NCBI GenBank assembly: GCA_022747635.1 | Contig: JAKTNV010000014.1 | Span: forward strand, 7,451,610 to 7,515,609 | Direction of reading: 5' to 3' | Length of the DNA: 64,000 nucleotides | Origin: Hetaerina americana | Taxonomy: Eukaryota > Arthropoda > Insecta > Odonata > Calopterygidae | Part shown: piece by piece, positions 22,990 through 33,840 of the stretch | Layout of the letters: every line of letters starts with the position of its first letter | Numbering within the stretch: position 1 is the stretch's first letter | Made by a program: the position numbers and the translations under genes | The notes under the pieces: model-generated | The model's input: the letters and a program-made list of their open reading frames with translations, nothing else | Told to the model about the DNA's origin: nothing | Database searches by the model: none

Positions 22990-24081
22990 GGTTTGATAGA
23001 CTGAATTGAAAAACACTAATGAGTGTATTGCAGAAAATAGGAACAAATTGGAGGGACAGGAGGCTAATCCGCAACCTGTACATGTCTCAGACTGCTCAGT
23101 TGAGGGTGGGAAACGGGGAGTCAGGATGGGCAGTGTTAGGAAGGGGTGTAAGGCAGGGTTGCCCATTATCACCGTTGCTGTTCAACCTATAAGCTGAAGA
23201 AATGATCAAAGAGGCATGGGAAGAACTCGAGGTAGGAATGAAAGTGGGAGGGGCATTCGTAAAATCAGTTAGGTTTGCTGATGACCAAGCTTTAGTTTGT
23301 CAGTCAGCCAAGGGGCTGCAAGCATTGCTTAGTGAATTGGAAATTCAGTGCGACAGGTATGGGATGAGAATCAATATTAATAAAACAAAGGTTTTGCGAT
23401 TTTCTAGAAAGAAAAAGGCCAAGCTTAACATTAAAATAGGAGGGCAAAAGCTAGAGCAGGTAGAACAGTTTACGTATCTCGGTAGTGTTTTGGACCAACA
23501 CGGTCAAAGTAGTAGGGACGTAAGGAGAAGAATTGCGCTAGGCAAAGAGGCTTTCACAAGGAGGAGGGAGTTGATGACAGGGACTTTGAGTAAGGATGTT
23601 AAGAAAAGACTCGTAAAAACTTTGATATGGAGCGTAGCTATGTACGGCGCGGAAACGTGGTCATTGAAGCAGGAGGATAGACGTAGATTGGAGGCTTTTG
23701 AAATGTGGGTGTGGAGAAGAATGGAGAAGGTGAAATGGACAGAGAAGAAAACAAATGAAGAAGTACTTGGCATGGTGGGCGAAGAGAGGGGTTTGTAGGG
23801 AGCAATCCTATGGAGGCAGGAAAAGTGGATGAAGGGGGTGTTGACCGGCAGTGGGATGTTGAAGACTGTGATAGAGGGTAGAATGTTGGGCAAAAGAGGA
23901 AAGGGAAGGAACAGGATAGGGTTGTTGGACGGGATGAAGGGAGGAAGGAAGTACTCAGAGATGAAGAGGGACCTGATATAGAGTAGGATGATTGATTTTG
24001 TGTTTTGTTAGGAGTAATAAAATATTTGTTTGGTAGTTGTGTCAGTCCAAAAACCTACCTTAACTGGTAGATTACTTAAAA

Positions 24082-24090
<9 letters not shown>
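22990..24090 (+). mobile_element. 5'-truncated RTE LINE copy 2 (plus strand)
   Basis: Starts inside the reverse transcriptase (equivalent to about 8880 of copy 1) and runs to the tail with an A-run and (TA)n. The best frame (23202-23798) is nearly identical to copy 1 and keeps the catalytic FADDQ that copy 1 has lost. It is broken by TAA at 23190-23192 and TAG at 23796-23798. It abuts the 5' end of the older minus-strand copy, giving a head-to-head pair. Confidence 0.92.

Positions 24091-24157
<67 letters not shown>
24091..24157. repeat. (TA)n shared by RTE tail and Penelope end
   Basis: A pure TA run following the RTE A-run. Its other side joins the terminal segment of a Penelope-like fragment in the opposite orientation, so two retroelements share one microsatellite. 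Confidence 0.97.
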
Positions 24158-24161
<4 letters not shown>

Positions 24162-24219
24162 ACAGATGTAGATTTTTAGAATATAGAGACACAAAGAAAG
24201 GGCACTCACAATTTGTTAT

Positions 24220-24254
24220 TTTACGTTTCGACAGCACGGCTGTCGTCTTCAGAA
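24220..24254 (-). ncRNA. Hammerhead-like hairpin of the Penelope fragment
   Basis: Minus strand: CTGAAGAC, stem GACAGC/GCTGTC with loop CGT (one base differs from the 20.9-kb copies, in the loop), then GAAACGT. It sits about 230 nt downstream of the nuclease stop codon, a terminal-repeat position. The GTC seen at 20.9 kb is GTA here, so the putative cleavage triplet is altered. Confidence 0.45.
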
Positions 24255-24488
24255 TGGCGTTCTCGGGGAAGAGCGGAGAGGATGTGCGGGGGAGAGGTTG
24301 GGGAAGGAGAGGTAAAGGGACCAATAGGAAATGAACAAGGGGGTGGGGGGGATATGTGGGGGCACGCAATTGATGCATTCAGTGGGCTTGGTTCAGCCCG
24401 GGCGGTTTGAATGATTGGGCCACCCAGATATGCGCCATCTCGCGGGTTCTCACCTCTATTATACTCGCAGATTTGGGAAGGATTTCAA

Positions 24489-24884
24489 TCACCGAAACGG
24501 AGAATCAAAAGATTGGTTGTGGGAAGCGGTGTGAGTAGGGATGGGATAATTAAGAAAGGTGGGAGATTTGGTGGAATATCGGTGGTTATTCATGCGGAGG
24601 GAAAGTGCGGTCGTGCATTCGCTCACATAGAAGGCAGGGCAGAAGTTACAGGAGAGGCGATATATAATATTTTTTGAGGTACAGGTGGCGAGTGGTTGGG
24701 AGTTGGTACTGAGTGAGGGTGAGGGTCTTAAAAGATGACAGCATTTGCAGCGTGGGCGGTTGCATGGTGCGGATAGGGGCGGGGGAGAGACGGGGGTGCT
24801 TGAAGTTCGATTTGTGGACTTAAAGATGTCTCGCAGGTTCGACGGGCGTTCAAACGAAACAGCTATTGAGCAGATTGAGCTATA

Positions 24885-24885
<1 letters not shown>
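24489..24885 (-). pseudogene. Penelope-like GIY-YIG endonuclease fragment
   Basis: Open on the minus strand for about 130 codons: SFERPSNLRDIFKST (the NLRD block before the nuclease), a Cys cluster CNRPRCKCC, TCTSKNIIYRLSCNFCPAFY and VSECTTALSLRMNNHR, then a stop at 24489. The NIIY...FYVSE...L..RMNNHR pattern is the GIY-YIG nuclease of Penelope-like elements, with the usual YIGE replaced by YVSE. The RT domain is missing, and upstream codons are TA microsatellite. It cannot be autonomous. Confidence 0.8.
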
Positions 24886-24944
<59 letters not shown>

Positions 24945-24956
24945 TATAGCTCAATC
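24873..24956. repeat. (TA)n tract inside a short inverted repeat
   Basis: GATTGAGC at 24873-24880 and GCTCAATC at 24949-24956 flank a TA run that carries mirrored TATG/CATA interruptions. Including neighbouring bases the arms match at 12 of 13 positions outside the TA. The whole 84-nt unit can fold into one long hairpin. Confidence 0.85.
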
Positions 24957-27900
24957 AGCTATGTACACGGGTGAAGTATGGCGAAGAGAGATGATTTGTG
25001 TAAGTTCCTTCATACCGCTTATTTACAACCCAAGGCCGAAAGGTCTAAAACATCAAAGAAAATTATTTCCTCTAGTATCTTAGATCCTAATTGTATATCA
25101 TTAGCAGAATACGACAAGTACATAAATTAACGAGAGAAACTCCTATTGAGGATTATCTTTGGCTAATGAGAATTTCGGGTATCACTCCTCTCACGCTTGT
25201 TCCTTATTCCCACATCGCCCTCATTTCATTACTATCCGATAACGAAGCTAATGAACTAGCATTCGACCTTCTGCCAAAGTTACCAGTTCTATGCCGGAAA
25301 AATAAGATTCTGATTTCTTATTAACCGATATGCAGTGGGATTCAGTTTCAACTGAAAAAGATGGACTGGATGCATTCCATACTTTAAATACGAATAATAA
25401 AGACTAAATTTTAACAATTGCCAAACAACAACAATGCTTTATACTTAGATTATACATCCTAATATGCATAAAATATGTGAAGATAATATATTTATTTCTC
25501 ATGTATTTCAATACATTATAATATGGAAATAGAAAATTTGATGCAGATACGAAGTACCGTCAAAATATTTTCCGAATTAGAAGTTAGAAATTTGCCTGCA
25601 GACCTATTTCTCCGCTTGTGTGTCCGAATATACCCTTTCTCGTTTAACTTTTCTGCTGAGCGCCCATCCTGGCCTACCTTTCCCTTTCCTCCCAACTTTC
25701 TATCCTTCTCCTTCCAATTCCGAGTCTTCTCCGTCCCCAGCCCTCCGCTTTCCACTCATTCCCCTACACCTCGTTCTTTCACTAATTTCTACCCAGTGGT
25801 CTCCGAGCCAACTCCCTTTCCAGTCATCCCACCGTCCCCTCCTCGAACCCCTCCAGCAATGACCCACGCTTCAACGTTTTGTGTGCGGTTGTTTGTGGCC
25901 GGGATAAAAACTCATACCTGGGCTTTCTTCCAACGTGGAAAAGGGGATACGGGGGCGGAGGAGAGAGGGAGAAGAAGGCTCGCTCAGAACGAGGAGGCAT
26001 TATAATTGGGAGTTAACAAGGAATTTATTTGGTTGCCGGCGTCACGGGAAGGGGAATGGGGATGAATTTAATATGTTCCGCGAGTAGCGAAATTATTTCC
26101 GTAATTTAGGGCGGGAGTTGGAAAGCTAGCTTCCGCACGAGTAACCACACTCTTCAAGAGATTTTTCGTGCAATGATCTGTCGCGAAGATAGTATCCGGA
26201 TTAACTTAAAAAACCAAACGGCCCACCGCGAGACTTTTGTCGTGACCACTCTATCAGAGACCAGAGAGGATAAAAAATTACTAATCTTTCAAGGGTGTAA
26301 AACTAGAATTGTTGTAGTGTAACCTTAATTAAAGAAAGTACTCATTAAAGCGGGTAAAATAGTTCTACAATATTACGTTTGAATTCATAACACTAAAAAT
26401 CAACGCAAAGTATTGATTATTTTATATTTTTATAATATCACAATTGATAACACATTTATTAAACATTTGAACCATTATCTAAATAATAACTTCGCATTGA
26501 GATATTTTTAAAATATTATGAAAGGGTTATTTTAATATCATTGGAGATTCTGGAGCCCATAAACATTTATATAAAAATAACTGGATATGCTTGTCTTCAT
26601 TTGTTTATGGGAGTAAACTGCTGCATTCAACAATAAAGAATAGAATTATATTGTGCAATATGATATTACTACGGAAACGTCAAGCCAATCACAGAAAATA
26701 AGGGAAATAGCTCTTTCACTAAGTAAAGTCAATATGTTCACTCTATACACAGAGAATAGTTAAAGATTACTTTAACTTGTAACGACTTAATATTTTTATC
26801 ATAAATGCTAGCAATTAACAAGGAGAATGAAACCACACCAGACTCCTCAGACTATAGCAAACATAAATGCAGATTAACAAAAAATAATCAATCAGGATAA
26901 AATCAAAATAAAACTAGTTCTTTAGAAACATTAATTTATTAGATCACAGCTTAGTTAAGAATCAAAAAAAATTTTAGTCATTGAATTTATCGCAAATGAT
27001 AATTTGAATCATTAAATAGGCTGTAATTAGTACAGGAAATATGCGCCACTAATGAATTAAATGAAATTCGGTCCAGGCTCCATCTCGCACAATAACGTCC
27101 AGCAAAGAAAGATGAGGGTAAGCAATGCCAAATCGAATGACATATTACGGTGATGGCGAATTCACGAACTACCCAAGAAATAAAAGGTGGACATGTATAG
27201 GAACCATGTACACATTTTGTTAAATGCTAAAGGTATAATCATAAATAGTCCAAAGAAAGGTAGGGACATAAATACAGATATGTTATCCGGGGTCATTTAA
27301 TCACTAATTGAAATGCACATGTATTTCATATGATATATCAACACGTAAAAGGGGGAATCTACATGTTACCCTGCAGACCACCACAAGGGTGGGAGGTTAT
27401 TCCACACCAGATAATCAACATTGATTTTAAGTTTTGTCTGAATGTTTCTCACCAATAAAAATGAAAAATGATTGAAACAATTAAATTGTTTTGAATTAAA
27501 GCCACATACACTACGGTACCAAGTACAAAATACTTCGCTAAACATGAAAAAAGGATTCATATTTTCAAGATGAGCTATAAAATACTTGATACTTAAAACA
27601 ATTGCAATATACTACATAATTCAGACAAAAAATGATTTTTCCCGACTAGTCCACCGTCAAGTCGTGGAGGAATATTAGCATAGCTCAGTTGAATAACCAG
27701 ACAATGCATGAATGCATAGGAAATTATGGCTGATATTTGAATCCGTATGAAAAGAAGGATGGAAAGCGCTCGTTTATTTGGAGAAAAAATGATCCACAAC
27801 TAGATAATCAGCGCAACACGTCGTACTTATTATCATCTTCAGCGAAACGGGATATGACGATCCATCAAGCATTTCAACCCAATCCATCTCGCTCTCCCTC

Positions 27901-30900
27901 CTTCCCCTTCCTCACCAGACCCCGCCTGTCTCCGACTAATTGCGGCGGAATGATGGCATGGCAGCGAGCGCTAATCTTATTTTTTCGCCGCAAAAGCACT
28001 ACGAGAGAATTAAGAGCTCACCTCTTCATCAAACGTACAGAACCGCATCCCGCCACAACGAAATCAAACGGCTGGATTCATCTTTGCGTTTTTTTTTATC
28101 CCTGCCATTTTCATTTCCCTCCCGATAATCAAAATCCAGAGCATGTATAAAAGAGGGAGGTTTTTAAGCGTTACACGTTTTAGGAAAGGGAAGGGGAATG
28201 ATTTGAATAAAAATAATAATAATTTCAAGTCGAAGAAAAAATATTTTCCCCCACTTAGTTTTACCCTTAGAATTTTATCCTCGCAAGGAGTGTTCCCACA
28301 TCCGACCCTCCCTCACCCCTCTCAATGCATCTACGCCCACCTCCACTAATCAAATGCTAAATGGACACTTACCCGGCAGTTTAGAAATGGCTAATCCCTG
28401 AGCGGCCCTTTCCTCCACCCCGTTCTCAATTCCACACCTCTTTTCATCCCGAACTGCCTCCCTCTACCATAATAGTTCGAAACCGCTTTCGAAAAGCAGC
28501 GAAGGGAATCCGAGCAGTCGTCCTCTTACTCCTCCCTAACCCCCTTACCTATCCCCCCTCAGCTCTCCCAGGGTTGTCCGCGGGGAGAGATAAGCGAAAA
28601 GGAATGCAATTATCACCAGTGTGGCTACAAAGGGAAATGTTGGGGTGGCGTAAGAGGGAAGCAAGGCAGAGGAGGACGAAGAGGAGCAGGAGAAGCATAG
28701 TGAGGAGATAAAAATGTGTACATGACCACATATATATTGCCCATGGGTACAAGGGTAAATGAAAAAAAATATAACAGATAAAAGGATGAAGTGAGAGAGA
28801 ATTTTAGGTTGAGAGGGTAGAAATGAGAATTGGCGGAGGCTAGCTAGAGGAGAGAAAGTGAAACACAAAATGTATGAAAGGGATGGAGGGGTTGAGATAT
28901 AAGTATGGGTGCAAAGGAATGCAATCAGGGAAGCATTCATACTCTTGCTAATCTTCTAAGGAATAGAGTAAAAGTAAATGCTAGCGGCGAGAAAAATATG
29001 AAAGACAACTTCGTAGACCGAATTGGGGTAGAAACCAAAGACAAAGAGGCCTCTAGGGATTGATTGAGATCTATGACGAGCACCCGAGGAAAACAGCGAA
29101 CCCCGCTGCGAGGTTATTCAATCAGTCATTATTCTAATAGTCTTTATCACATGCGTAGATATATTGTGTACTTTTATGCCATAGTGCATTTAGCTTTAAT
29201 GGCCATTGGCTCCAATACTGGAAATATTTTACGTGTTTAATGGTGCATCAAGCATAACTTGGCTGTTTCAAACCGTACGTGGAATCACCAACTGCCACAC
29301 ACCTTAGTGGCAGCTTGCTGGGTACCATTTATAAGTTGAAAGAAGCAAAATACGGTCTATAACAAATGGATTGGTCAAACCTCAAGAATGCTCAAGTGAA
29401 ATAGCACGACGAATAACGTTTACCCCTTAATAATAACACAGCTTAACCTAGGGTAAAGAATAAAAATAAAATTATGCTTCCATTATTTTTAAGATAATCT
29501 TATCAAATAGGAATGAAAGAATACCTTCAGATATTTCGGTAACTTCAAAGTATCAACGCTATCTTTTGGCCAATTAAAAAAGCATTACAGCCAGTTCATT
29601 TACATTAAAATTAGTCTCAAAATAGGTGAGAGAAAAATCAAGTTTTTAGAAGGTTAAAACCAGATAAGCATTTGAATTAACCAGTCCGAATTTTTAAATA
29701 ATTACACTTGTGGTCAAACAAAATGAGACCTGGAAATACAATTCAAATTTTAATGAGGAGTTTACAAGCAAATGTATACTCCCTAAAGATTAACTTAAAC
29801 CAAACTTCATTGATGATTCCTAGGAATATTTGATTAAATAAAATTGGAGGATTCCAAGGAACATTAGTTAATGTAATTATACTTTATAAGCCATTAAAAC
29901 ACGAAATAACTGATGCTCACTATGAGATTCAATCAATTTATTGTATGAAAGTCAAATGTAGACCATCAGGTATAAATGAGCATAGTATTTAATAAATCAT
30001 TTATAATTACAGGATAAATGGCAACTAAATAGAATTATAAAGCCAACAGACTTAATTGAAAACATCATATTAACCTAAAATTTTAAGCCCACTCTATCAG
30101 ATGAGTATGAGAGTAAAACTCTTACTCGATCAATCGTATTCCCACATAATACTTAATTCTTGAAAAACTGCACAAACAATTGCCGTATAAATGGAGCTTT
30201 AGATAGCCACTGCCTCAAGATTTGAACTCAGTGTCGTTTTCCCATAGTCAAATACAACCCACACTGATATGCAATACCCCATTTATAGAGGAAACACATG
30301 AAGTATCTGTCAAAAATGAAGGAGTACAGAGGTTAAATTGCCATAATAATAGCAAATATCTACAGGATTGAAATTCCAGGATTTCTCCCAGTTTTAAGCT
30401 GACAATTATACTGCGTGACATCAAATTTTACGCCACTCAAGTGCAAATAGAAGAAGTAAATTATTGAATTATTTTAACGGAAGTTTCTATCATTTCAGCA
30501 AGAGCGCAGATACTCAAATGAAAGCATTTCAACTTATATTCAATTCTCCACAGTTAGTCACGGGCTTCCTCGAGTAAGATGACTGGGATGAATAAAGAGT
30601 TACAGGAAGTACTGAATGAAATCTGACTACAAAGGTATTTGTAGTTGGACAATAGTTTATTAGTTGTATTTACCTCAGCAAATACTTACCTTCATTTTGT
30701 GAATTCCTAGCTTGGCATATGCCATGAGGTTAACGTGCATACTAGCAAAGTTCTCTGTTTGTGGCGACCGTTCACCAATCTTCAGTAACAATTTCCAAGG
30801 AAGGTCAAGTAATTTACGTACTCAAAATTTTCTGTTCACATGCTCGAACTGGACTTTGTCTCAAATTTCTAATATAAGTATCTTGGGATAAAATTTTTCC

Positions 30901-31319
30901 AAAGGAAATTTGAACATGTAAAAGAGAAGAGTGATAATAGGTTCGCTCGAGTCACTAATGTGTGCAGCGGTTTCAAACGTTGATTTATTGAGGTATTCAT
31001 ACCAGTCACACGCGAAAAATCGAAACCACTGCGTCCAGTACGCGCTTTTGACAGTCTAGGTGTTAGAATAACATACTACAGTAGTTTTAAACTACTTAAA
31101 AACTATATAAATACTATACTATATTTGTTGAAGGTATGTAACAAATGCGAGTGTTATACTTGTACATATGGACAATGTTGTATCTCGTTGCTGCCAAACG
31201 GTATCGCCTTAGTGCAAAATAACGACAATTGTTGATCTTAAATCAATTCTTACAAACAGCATGCTTTGTGAAATATAATTTCAATTATTTATACTCAATA
31301 TGACGCATCGAGAGTAATT
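24957..31319. other. Mostly AT-rich DNA, no supportable gene
   Basis: Within this stretch 25620-26110 and 27880-28580 are GC- and pyrimidine-richer patches like the other islands. Open frames there (for example plus 25523-26005) are low-complexity. A 78-codon frame at 25091-25324 is unrecognised. The rest, including 26.1-27.8 and 28.9-31.3 kb, shows no gene, RNA or transposon that I can support. Confidence 0.4.
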
Positions 31320-32575
31320 CCTCATTGCCCTAGAATGGTACCTTCCCCCGTTTTTCGTAAGTTATGCCTCGTTTCATGCTGTCTAGAAATCCTACTCTCT
31401 CTCGTTACCTCTGCTCCTGCTCTTTCTTACTTTTTTACGACCTTATCAACATCCCACTCTTACACTCACTATTTCCCCCACCTACCTTTCCTCCTTTATA
31501 TAGATTTTCCCCAGTGACCTTCCCTCTTTCCCCTACTTTTTAAAACCCTCCACGTTTGTTTTCCTTCCTGTTCAACTTTTTTCTCCATCCTCCGCCACAA
31601 CCCACACCTTAAAAGCCTCTAATCAACGCTCAGCCTCCCTAACTCAAAGACTAGGTCTTACATCCATAGAGCACTATGCTCCATTTTTTTTACTTTATAT
31701 TTACTCCGTGTACACGTTATTTATTTTCATTTTCTCGGAAATCATTCTTCCGCTAGCGTAAATTTGCTAATATTCTAATTAAAATGCCCACCTTCCACTA
31801 ATATACTGCCAAAATAGATTAACTACTCACCCTGCTCTATTTCATCCTCTTCTGCTTTCATGTTTAAATCAGCTTTTACTACTTGTCGAGATTCTCTTTA
31901 CACTTGCTCCCTTGCGTTATCTTTTTATTTGATACTTCACTAACTCTTCAGGTTTTAGCATTGAATAATGATTACTATGAAACAATAACTGCTAGTTAAA
32001 TCACTAGTTACTTTTGCTAGATCATCAGCAAATTTGACTTAATCAAATCGCCACCTACCTTTGATTCTAACCCATACACTTACCATGCTATTCCTAATAT
32101 TTCCTCAATGTATCTTTCAAAAACTGTTACCGATAAGGGGCAACGAATTTCACTCCACTTCCAACCGATGCCCATCAAGATTCTTTCTCTGCCACTCTTA
32201 CTTACGCCCTTAGATTCGTGCATGAGTTTCCAACATTAAGCTATCCTTCCAATCAATTCCCAATTCCGCAACAGTTCCGTTAACCCTGCTGACTCTTCAC
32301 GGTTGAACATCCAGTAAAAAATCAAGAAGCAGAAAAAGACTCTGCCTGAGATTATCCTATGTTTCTTTTACTAATGCTCTCATTGCTTTGCAGCAGACTC
32401 ACTAAGGAACAGACGATGCTCGGACTACATTTCATCTGCCTCCTACCCGTCAATTTTACTGGCATGGATGACCCTGGCAGGAGCAACTATTCTTGCCCAC
32501 GAGAGTTGAGATATAGGAGTCAACGAAGCGTACAAGCCCCATTCATCAAGTCAGGATCACAACCTGTCTTAGTGA
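31320..32575 (-). mobile_element. Ancient RTE LINE copy, internally deleted
   Basis: The minus strand aligns by eye with copy 1. 32575-32370 matches the 5' UTR (the block around CTCACTAAGGAACAGACGAT). 32190-32020 matches the RT region around the motif-B/C interval, with KVGGDLIKS against KVGGAFVKS. 31640-31340 matches the 3' coding end (GAGGCTTTTAAGGTGTGGG against GAGGCTTTTGAAATGTGGG). Identity looks like 65-75 percent, with many stops. No (TA)n tract remains at either end, unlike the young copies. The UTR-to-RT jump shows a large internal deletion. Confidence 0.75.
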
Positions 32576-33522
32576 TAAGTATATCAAAAGTCTTATGTTT
32601 GCATTATTTTTTGCATTATTCTTTATCATTTAACTTAGCTCTTAATGGTCAAGCGAAAAAGACCATACATTTTTACATATGTACAGCCTCTACATGGATA
32701 TTTATATAAAATATTCAAACGTAAATATAAAACTCGAATGAAATTCTTTTAATTGTTATAGAAAAATATGAAGACCAAAGTGATTGATGTAAATTTTTTT
32801 GGGTGAAATTATGAATACATAAATTTAATATTTTTTTCATAATAATTGCTAAATTTAACTTTAAGTGCCATTATAATGTTTCGCTTTTTTTTTCAAGTGA
32901 CGTCAGTAACTCTTGGAAGTAGTCTTTCTAGAGATACCATAAGTTCTGATAGATTTAAGATACTTAATGGACAGATAAAAATCTTCAGTTCAACCTTATT
33001 AATTAAATTCATCATACAAATATTTGTGAGAGATGCCAACAGCTGTCATCATATTCACCAACTTTCCATCTCACCAGGATCACTTTAAAAAATGTTATTA
33101 AAAATATCTGAAGAATTTAAAATGCTAATTATTGCTATGTGGATATCTGTACATGCCAATAATTTGTTCCTAATGCCCATTGGGAAAATTTTCTTAATCG
33201 ATTACACAAGGTCCAGGTAATAACTACTACTAACATTAATCATTTTGTGCCATTATTCTGTCCTGTAACAAATACTATATTTCTAATATTCTGTTTCCAT
33301 TTTTCAATTTGAATTATATTCAATATTAATATTTTCTCTACTTTAATTAACCTAACTAGGCATGTTTGTGTGCCAGTATACCATCTGAAAATGTTTTCAT
33401 AAATTCAAAATTCTTCTTTAATTTTAAATTATATTTTAATTCTCAATAACGAGTATGTAAATTTATGTAATTTATACCCATTTGTAAATGTTTATAATAA
33501 TTAGGGAACCAATATATATGTG

Positions 33523-33528
<6 letters not shown>
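32576..33528. other. AT-rich DNA, nothing recognised
   Basis: No coding, RNA or repeat feature supported; very A/T-rich throughout. Confidence 0.4.

Positions 33529-33582
<54 letters not shown>
33529..33582. repeat. (TA)n microsatellite
   Basis: About 54 nt of pure TA. No transposon end could be recognised on either side. Confidence 0.96.
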
Positions 33583-33584
<2 letters not shown>

Positions 33585-33744
33585 CTTTCTTTGTGTAAAA
33601 GGGCTATTCCCACAAAATAAATAAGTCCTGAATGCTAAAAAGACCCATGACCAACTCAATTTGATAGAGCGAAGTGTGAGAGCCCCCGATTAATTGCGTG
33701 GAAGTCATATAGACAAGAGACAAATATCCCTGATAAAATGTTAC

Positions 33745-33840
33745 CTGAAATGCGGACTTTCCATTGTTCTCAATAACCCTCAATTCGATAATCTCTAATT
33801 CATCGGCCAAAGTAATTCTACCTTCTTGCGTATTTGCCAT
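33745..33840 (-). CDS. Possible host first coding exon (32 codons)
   Basis: On the minus strand an ATG at 33840 with A at -3 and G at +4 opens MANTQEGRITLADELEIIEL, continuing RVIENNGKSAFQ. The reading reaches CAG/GTAACA at 33745-33744, a good splice-donor fit. The frame stays open past the donor to 33604, but that part is hydrophobic and less gene-like. The upstream 120 nt (33850-33970) contain several CpGs unlike their surroundings, as a promoter might. I do not recognise the protein. A chance ORF is quite possible, and no downstream exon was found. Confidence 0.3.

Larger units (their letters stand above)
24158..24885 (-). mobile_element. Penelope-like retroelement, 3' part with terminal hairpin
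   Basis: On the minus strand, from about 24885: a GIY-YIG nuclease coding end, a spacer of about 230 nt, a hammerhead-like hairpin (24254-24220), then a 3' segment ending ACACAGATG...TTTATA into (TA)n. The 3' segment is the same as the foldback arms at 20.8-21.0 kb. The 5' side is truncated at (TA)n. Penelope elements carry terminal repeats and many are known to contain minimal hammerhead motifs there, which is why I group the hairpin with the coding remnant. Confidence 0.8.

Noticed and set aside
25523..26005. 160-codon plus-strand ORF
   Set aside because: It lies mostly in a C/T-rich patch, is Ser/Pro/Phe-rich, and has no recognisable domain.
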